From positions 124,001 to 188,000 of the forward strand of contig NZ_JACRAH010000036.1 in NCBI RefSeq assembly GCF_016234775.1: 64,000 nt of DNA, given 5' to 3'. This document shows, in pieces, positions 59,589 to 64,000 of this stretch. This DNA comes from Aquabacterium sp. (lineage in GTDB: Bacteria; Pseudomonadota; Gammaproteobacteria; Burkholderiales; Burkholderiaceae_C). The notes below the pieces were generated by a model, which worked only from the letters and a program-made list of their open reading frames with translations, searched no databases and was not told the origin of the DNA. Both the position numbers and the translations under genes were made by a program. Numbering within the stretch: position 1 is the stretch's first letter; each line of letters starts with the position of its first letter.

Positions 59589-61403
59589 ATGAGGATGCTT
59601 CGCGCGTTGTTGTGGCCCATCTTGTTGATGGGGGCCGGATGGGCTGTGGCTGACACAGCCCCGCCGCGGATGGCCATGGGCTTGATCGTCAAGCTCAAAG
59701 GGGCAGACCCAGCCGTGGCGAGCCAGTCCGTGGTGCGTTTGCAGGCCATGAGCAGGCCCGCTGCCACCCCGCAAGAGGCCCGTACGCGTCTGTACGGGGC
59801 TTCGCAGCGCCAGCGCGTGGGGTATCTGTTGCAAAAGCCGACCGCTTTCGCGGCCCATGTGATCCATGGGGGGCGCCCGGTGCCGCTGGCGCAAGCCGAG
59901 GCCGACGCGGCGCGCCTGAGGCAGGACCCGGACGTGGAGTGGGTGATCGTCAATGAGATGGTGCCACCCGCCTCGGTCGATCTGAACGATCCAGGATACG
60001 GTGGCCAGACCTGGTTGCAAGCCCGAGATAGCGGACATGCCGGCGTGGCGAACTATCCCGCAGCCTGGGCCGCGTTGTCCGGGCGGACTTTGTCCCCGGT
60101 GGTGGTGGCGGTGCTCGATACCGGCATCCTGCCTGCGCCAGATCTGGATGGGCGGGTGTTGGGTGGCTACGATTTCGTGTCCGATCCGGCGTATTCAGGT
60201 GATGGGGATGGCGTGGATCCCGATCCGCGGGATGAGGGCGATCACTTGCCAACATGGCCTGCCGGGTGTGTGGCGTCGCCATCGCGCTGGCATGGCTTGA
60301 GCGTGGCGGCCGTGCTGGCGGCCAATACGGGCAATGCCTCGGGGGGGGCGGGCGCACTGGCGCCCTTGCCTGGCCCGGTGGTGCTCCCTGTACGTGTGGC
60401 TGGTGCATGCGGCGCTCAGCTCAGTGACATCCTGGAGGGCATGTTATGGGCCGCGGGTATCTCGTACCACGGTTCGCCCGCGCGCAATGTGCATCCGGCC
60501 AGAGTCGTCAACCTCAGCTTTGGTGGTGTGGGTTCGTGTGCAGACATCGGCAGTGGTGCGCGCGATGTGGCCTGGCTTTACCGGCAGACCATTGCCACGC
60601 TCAAGAGCCAGGGTGTGCTGGTGGTGTCTTCTGCTGGCAATGGCGACAAGGCCACCGGCCTGGGACTCTGGGGGGCCACGCGCCCGGCCAATTGCGCGGG
60701 CGTGCTGGCGGTCACAGGTTTGAATGAGCGAGGGTACAAGGCGCGCTACGCCAATCTGTTGAATACGGATGGCGTTCAGTTCTTTGGCGTGGCTGTGGCG
60801 TCAGGTGATACCGATGGCAGCCCGTCCAATTTCCTGATGGACTCGGGCATCGTCACGCAGGTGTATGACGACGTGTGGGGCGCGTTCACTTTGGCCCCGA
60901 CAGCGGGCACCAGCCTGGCTGCCCCCGCTGCTGCAGGCGTGGCCGCATTGATGCTGGCCGTCAACCCCGGCTTGACCGTGGATGAGCTGTTGTGGGGGCT
61001 GACGCAAAAAAACTCACCCTTCCCTGACAACAGCGCCTTGCCAGCATGTGTGCCGGGCCAGGTGACCGGGCAGGGTAACTGCAACTGTACGATTGCGACG
61101 TGTGGCGCTGGCGTGCTGGACGCCGAAAGTGCTGTCAACTGGGCCATTGACCGTGCGACGTCGGGTGGCGGGGTAACTGCCACGCCAAGTTCGACATCTG
61201 GCTCGCAGAGCGTCTGCTACTTCACCCCATCGAGAGAAGGGGGGGGTGATGCTTGCAGCAGCCCATCTTCGGCTGGTGGCGACCAGGGGGGCGGGGGCGG
61301 TGCCGCATCGCTGCTGGATCTGCTGGTATTGGCGTTCATCGCTGCGGGCGTGGGGCGGGCGGGTCGCAAGTCCCTCAATGGATTCAAGGGCGGCAGGCGC
61401 TGA
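59589..61403 (+). CDS. Secreted S8 (subtilisin-like) protease with GlyGly-CTERM-like tail
   Basis: 604-aa protease. A signal peptide (ALLWPILLMGAGWAVA) and a ~110-residue propeptide precede the S8 domain. The catalytic triad is Asp in VVVAVLDTGILPAPDLDG, His in SRWHGLSVAAVLAANTG, and Ser in TAGTSLAAPAAAGVAALMLA; the oxyanion Asn is in VVSSAGNGDKATG. The C-terminus has a Gly-rich stretch (GGDQGGGGG), one hydrophobic helix (LLDLLVLAFIAAGVG) and basic residues, which fits a GlyGly-CTERM signal for rhombosortase sorting. ATG 59589 is the likely start, ATG 59595 an alternative. It overlaps the convergent SPOR gene by 20 bp. Confidence 0.88.
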   Translation: MRMLRALLWPILLMGAGWAVADTAPPRMAMGLIVKLKGADPAVASQSVVRLQAMSRPAATPQEARTRLYGASQRQRVGYLLQKPTAFAAHVIHGGRPVPLAQAEADAARLRQDPDVEWVIVNEMVPPASVDLNDPGYGGQTWLQARDSGHAGVANYPAAWAALSGRTLSPVVVAVLDTGILPAPDLDGRVLGGYDFVSDPAYSGDGDGVDPDPRDEGDHLPTWPAGCVASPSRWHGLSVAAVLAANTGNASGGAGALAPLPGPVVLPVRVAGACGAQLSDILEGMLWAAGISYHGSPARNVHPARVVNLSFGGVGSCADIGSGARDVAWLYRQTIATLKSQGVLVVSSAGNGDKATGLGLWGATRPANCAGVLAVTGLNERGYKARYANLLNTDGVQFFGVAVASGDTDGSPSNFLMDSGIVTQVYDDVWGAFTLAPTAGTSLAAPAAAGVAALMLAVNPGLTVDELLWGLTQKNSPFPDNSALPACVPGQVTGQGNCNCTIATCGAGVLDAESAVNWAIDRATSGGGVTATPSSTSGSQSVCYFTPSREGGGDACSSPSSAGGDQGGGGGAASLLDLLVLAFIAAGVGRAGRKSLNGFKGGRR

Positions 61404-62178
61404 AGCCTTTGCCTTGAGGTAGCTTCATGCTGGCCAGGGTGACTTGCATGCCGACACTGGCGCGGGGGATGCGCAGCACTTGAACCTCCATCGCTGGGCG
61501 CACGGTGACGATGCGCGCCGTGCGGATGCCGCGGTTGCGCATGGCGATGAGCCCGGCGTCCGCATCTTCCTGCCTGTTGAAGCGCCCCAGCGAGATGCCC
61601 AGGGCCAGATTGGCCGGCGTGCGCACCTCTTCAAAGTTCAGGCCCCTGATGCGGCGCAACTCGGCTTGCTTGCGCTCCAGCATGTCGGCATCGGCGTAAG
61701 GGCCCATGTAGACCAGCCACAAGCCTTGTATGGCCACCGTGCGGCTACCCCAGCTGCCAGCGGGGAGGATGGGCTTGAGGTTGGCTTCCAGGCTGGCGTA
61801 TTCACTGGCGCTGAAGGGGCCGGCCTCCACGCACTTGGTGTCCTTGTGGTCCGCTGCGATGGATGGGCTGGACGGTGCCGTCTGAACGGTGGATGCGATG
61901 GATGCGGGCGCCGAGGCGGCGCTGGCGCCCGCAGTCGGGCTGGAAGCGGCGCTCATCGCATCGCCTGCAGCGACACCGCCTTTGCGGACGCCCTTGTCGG
62001 CTTTGGATGAGCCTGGGGCCAGCACCACCATCTTGTCAGCGTGGATCTGCAGGCCCATGCGCTGAGGTTCGTGCTGCGCATCGGGTTGCACGCCGATGAC
62101 TTGATTGAGCCAGCCTTTGCTCCACGCGAAGAAGGCGGCGTTGACGATCAGCAGAATCAGCACCAGGGAACGCAGCAT
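61384..62178 (-). CDS. SPOR-domain membrane protein
   Basis: 264 aa. One N-terminal membrane helix (LVLILLIVNAAFFAWSKGWL) puts the rest in the periplasm. A low-complexity Ala/Ser/Pro linker (residues ~75-115) leads to a divergent C-terminal SPOR-like module: KCVEAGPFSASEYASLEANL, WLVYMGPYADADMLERKQAE and ISLGRFNRQEDADAGLIAMR, with the G-P-F/Y and G-R-F strands. SPOR domains bind denuded septal peptidoglycan, so a cell-division or envelope role is likely. It is 51 bp after the birA gene on the same strand, hence possibly in the SET-birA operon. Confidence 0.83.
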   Translation of the reverse strand: MLRSLVLILLIVNAAFFAWSKGWLNQVIGVQPDAQHEPQRMGLQIHADKMVVLAPGSSKADKGVRKGGVAAGDAMSAASSPTAGASAASAPASIASTVQTAPSSPSIAADHKDTKCVEAGPFSASEYASLEANLKPILPAGSWGSRTVAIQGLWLVYMGPYADADMLERKQAELRRIRGLNFEEVRTPANLALGISLGRFNRQEDADAGLIAMRNRGIRTARIVTVRPAMEVQVLRIPRASVGMQVTLASMKLPQGKGFSACRP

Positions 62179-62229
62179 GGGTCGGTTTGGCTGTTGGGGT
62201 GAGCGAACAGTGGGGTGAGGGCAACGGCC

Positions 62230-63111
62230 TTAGCTTTGCAATCTCACGCTGACTTCGCCTGTGGACCAGGCTTGCAGGCCCTTGTCAGTATGCACGAGCA
62301 GCGCACCGGTTTCGCTCACGCCTTGTGCCATGCCGGTGTCACTGGGGGCGTGTCCGTCGGCAGGGCCCTGGCCTGGCGTGGCCCACAGACCAACCGTTTG
62401 CCCTGCCAGCACGTCACGTTGACTGTAGGCCGCCTGCAACGGTGCAAAGCCGGCTGTTTCAAATGCACGGACCTTGGCCAGCAACGAGGGGGCCACCCAG
62501 GACCAGACTTCGCCCACGGTCAAGGTGTGGCCGCCCTTGAGTGCCGATGACAGGGATGTGGCCTCGGCAGGTGCCTGGCCGGGCCTCACATTCAGGCCGA
62601 TGCCGATGACCACCCATCGTTGGCCTTCGCTCAGGCCTGGCGCCGGCGTGGCTTCGATCAGGATGCCGCCCAGTTTGCGGCCGTTGAGCCACAGGTCATT
62701 GGGCCATTTCAGGCCGATGGCCGGTGTGTTGACCTGATCCGGCAGCGCCCGCAGGCCGGTTTCAAGCCCTTGCGCCACGGCCAGGCCGACCGCCAGGGAC
62801 AAGGCGCTGCCACCCCCCGGGATCTCGTCCAAGCGCATGGGCAGACCCAGGGAGAAGGTCAGGGTGTCGCCAGGGGCGGCCAGCCAGGTGCGGCCCTGAC
62901 GGCCTCGGCCTGCGGTCTGGCGGCACGCCACGATAAAGGTCGGGCTGGTTTCGCCCCGGCGGCCACGGGCCATCAGCTCGGTGTTGGTGGAGCCGATCTC
63001 GGGCAGCACTTCCACGCTCAGGTCCAGGCAGGCGGGCGAAGCGGCCTCCCAGATGCGTTCGGCGGCGGCGTGGAGGTCCGCCTGCACGGCGCTGAGCGCG
63101 GTGTCAGCCAT
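62230..63111 (-). CDS. birA: Biotin-[acetyl-CoA-carboxylase] ligase (no DNA-binding domain)
   Basis: 293-aa ligase that biotinylates BCCP and other carboxylases such as the partner of the left-edge gene. The catalytic pattern is EIGSTNTELMARG, then QTAGRGRQGRTWLAAPGDTL with the GRGRxGR biotinyl-AMP loop, LKWPNDLWLNGRKLGGILIE and VVIGIGLNVRPGQ. The small C-domain ends TDKGLQAWSTGEVSVRLQS. There is no N-terminal winged helix, so unlike E. coli BirA it cannot repress bio genes. ATG 63111 overlaps the SET gene stop (TGATG). Confidence 0.93.
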   Translation of the reverse strand: MADTALSAVQADLHAAAERIWEAASPACLDLSVEVLPEIGSTNTELMARGRRGETSPTFIVACRQTAGRGRQGRTWLAAPGDTLTFSLGLPMRLDEIPGGGSALSLAVGLAVAQGLETGLRALPDQVNTPAIGLKWPNDLWLNGRKLGGILIEATPAPGLSEGQRWVVIGIGLNVRPGQAPAEATSLSSALKGGHTLTVGEVWSWVAPSLLAKVRAFETAGFAPLQAAYSQRDVLAGQTVGLWATPGQGPADGHAPSDTGMAQGVSETGALLVHTDKGLQAWSTGEVSVRLQS

Positions 63112-63629
63112 CAGCGGCGGCGCGAGGCCAGCATGGTGCCGCGGCACTTGGGCGAGCCGCACCAGCAAGCGTATTCCTTCTTGAGCTTGGCCGTCATGCG
63201 GGCATCGATGATCAAACCGTAGTCAAAGAACAACTCTTCGCCCACGGCGATGTCGCGCAATGCCTTCAGAAAAACGCGATTGCCATCCTGCTCGGCTTCC
63301 AGATTGGGGTCGCAGGAGTGGTTGATCCACTTGGCAGAATTGCCCTGGTACTTCCCGTCGATGACGTGGCCGTCGTCCAGGTGGAAGTAAAAGGTGTGAT
63401 TCGGTTGTGACGGATCGTGCGGGTGGCGATCCAGCGCCTCCTGCCAGGTGATGATCTCGCCCCGGTACTCCAGCACCGTGTCACCGGCCTTCAGAGGGCG
63501 GATGGCGTAGACGCCCTTGCCGTGGATGGCCGACTCGCGCACCTGGGTGCGACGGCCGGAAGAGGGCTCTTGAGCCGGGACGTGAGCCGTCCGGGCGGCA
63601 GGCTTGGTTTTTTTTGCGGCTTGCGTCAT
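63111..63629 (-). CDS. SET-domain protein-lysine methyltransferase
   Basis: 172-aa SET protein. A basic Ala/Lys N-tail (TQAAKKTKPAARTAHVPAQE) is followed by the SET core: ESAIHGKGVYAIRPLKAGDT, VLEYRGEIITWQEAL, the pseudoknot KWINHSCDPNLEAEQDGNRV and GEELFFDYGL, and a post-SET zinc-like cluster YACWCGSPKCRGTML. Similar small SET proteins occur across Burkholderiales and Chlamydiales; substrates may be histone-like or ribosomal proteins. ATG 63629 is used; ATG 63647 would add six residues. It is first in the transcript with birA (TGATG overlap). Upstream lies the alternating purine-pyrimidine tract. Confidence 0.88.
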   Translation of the reverse strand: MTQAAKKTKPAARTAHVPAQEPSSGRRTQVRESAIHGKGVYAIRPLKAGDTVLEYRGEIITWQEALDRHPHDPSQPNHTFYFHLDDGHVIDGKYQGNSAKWINHSCDPNLEAEQDGNRVFLKALRDIAVGEELFFDYGLIIDARMTAKLKKEYACWCGSPKCRGTMLASRRR

Positions 63630-63669
63630 CGGCCAGATTGGGTACATTGAATTGGTGGGCGCGCGTGCC

Positions 63670-63707
63670 CGCGTATGTGCACACGTATGTGTGCGTGCGT
63701 GCGCGCG
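63670..63707. repeat. 38-bp alternating purine-pyrimidine tract (Z-DNA-prone) before topB
   Basis: Every base from 63670 to 63707 alternates purine and pyrimidine, mainly GC and GT/AC steps with two TA steps, and a further 10-bp alternating run lies at 63659-63668. It sits between the divergent SET and topB starts. Such tracts form left-handed DNA under negative supercoiling. Confidence 0.75.
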
Positions 63708-63743
63708 AGAAGCCCGATTGTAAGAAGAGATATAAAGACGCCC

Positions 63744-64000
63744 ATGAGCAAAGCCCTGGTCATTGCAGAAAAACCGTCAGTTGCCCAAGACATCGTGCGC
63801 GCATTGACGCCGGTGGACGGCAAATTTGACAAACACGATGAATACTTCGAGAGCGAACACTATGTGGTCAGCTCCGCCGTCGGCCACCTGGTCGAAATCA
63901 AGGCGCCCGACGAATTCGATGTCAAGCGGGGCAAGTGGAGCTTCGCCAACCTGCCGGTCATCCCGCCGCATTTCGATCTCAACCCGATCGACAAGAGCAA
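63744..64000 (+). CDS. topB: DNA topoisomerase III, 5' end only
   Basis: 85 codons of a type IA topoisomerase are visible. MSKALVIAEKPSVAQDIVRA is the Toprim start with the catalytic Glu in AEKPS. EYFESEHYVVSSAVGHLVEI and KWSFANLPVIPPHFDLNPID match topoisomerase III. The ATG at 63744 is 36 bp after the Z-DNA-prone tract, and a GAAGAGA-like ribosome site precedes it. The rest lies past the window, so full-length status and the decatenation loop cannot be checked. Confidence 0.9.
   Translation, partial: MSKALVIAEKPSVAQDIVRALTPVDGKFDKHDEYFESEHYVVSSAVGHLVEIKAPDEFDVKRGKWSFANLPVIPPHFDLNPIDKS

Overview
The window looks like a chromosomal segment of a Burkholderiales betaproteobacterium. The evidence is the GC-rich coding sequence, an OmpC-type betaproteobacterial porin, the metX-metW pair, a methionine synthase lacking its homocysteine domain, PEP-CTERM and GlyGly-CTERM proteins, a DUF1501/DUF1800 pair and the recA-recX-sucCD order. 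A Leptothrix/Aquabacterium/Ideonella-like genus is a guess; no marker here fixes it. Both edges cut genes: a methylcrotonyl-CoA carboxylase beta subunit on the left and topB on the right. No rRNA, tRNA, CRISPR array, insertion sequence or prophage was seen.

Layout. 1-2.9 kb: acyl-CoA catabolism (carboxyltransferase, TetR regulator, short-chain dehydrogenase, thioesterase). 3-9.2 kb: a chemoreceptor, recQ, a porin and a DUF1571-like exported protein. 9.2-11.2 kb: metX-metW on the minus strand, preceded by what I read as a SAM-II riboswitch followed by an intrinsic terminator. 11.3-18.5 kb: a membrane-anchored glutamate-synthase-like flavoprotein, GST, DUF898, purB, a PEP-CTERM protein and pyrF. 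18.5-27.6 kb: two FtsX-family permeases flanking a seven-gene, tightly overlapping lipid cluster that matches and extends the uncharacterised E. coli ynbABCD set. 27.6-36.8 kb: an FAH-family hydrolase, a TetR regulator divergent from an exported alpha/beta hydrolase with two clear operators, uvrA, and the DUF1501/DUF1800 pair. 37-46.4 kb: metH, a YdcH-like protein, a patatin, recA-recX, sucC-sucD (split by a dispersed-type repeat) and terC. 46.4-50.4 kb: a Ser/Thr kinase, PP2C phosphatase, double-FHA protein and metallo-beta-lactamase-fold hydrolase. 50.4-52.4 kb: a hipBA module abutting a ccdA gene whose ccdB partner is a remnant. 52.5-56.1 kb: an AT-rich type IV pilin cassette with a GT87-type glycosyltransferase and an O-antigen-ligase-like protein. 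56.3-64 kb: transketolase, GAPDH, a subtilase, a SPOR protein, birA, a SET methyltransferase and the start of topB.

How parts fit together. metX and metW would be shut off when S-adenosylmethionine is plentiful: aptamer folding would free a terminator arm. The ynb-like cluster holds every activity needed to make phosphatidic acid, activate it as CDP-diacylglycerol, attach an alcohol head group, remove a phosphate, methylate and deacylate; this is the best candidate for an undescribed system. The kinase, phosphatase and FHA genes form a writer/eraser/reader set beside a manganese-exporter-type TerC gene. The toxin-antitoxin region records decay of one module (ccd) directly against the promoter of another (hipBA).
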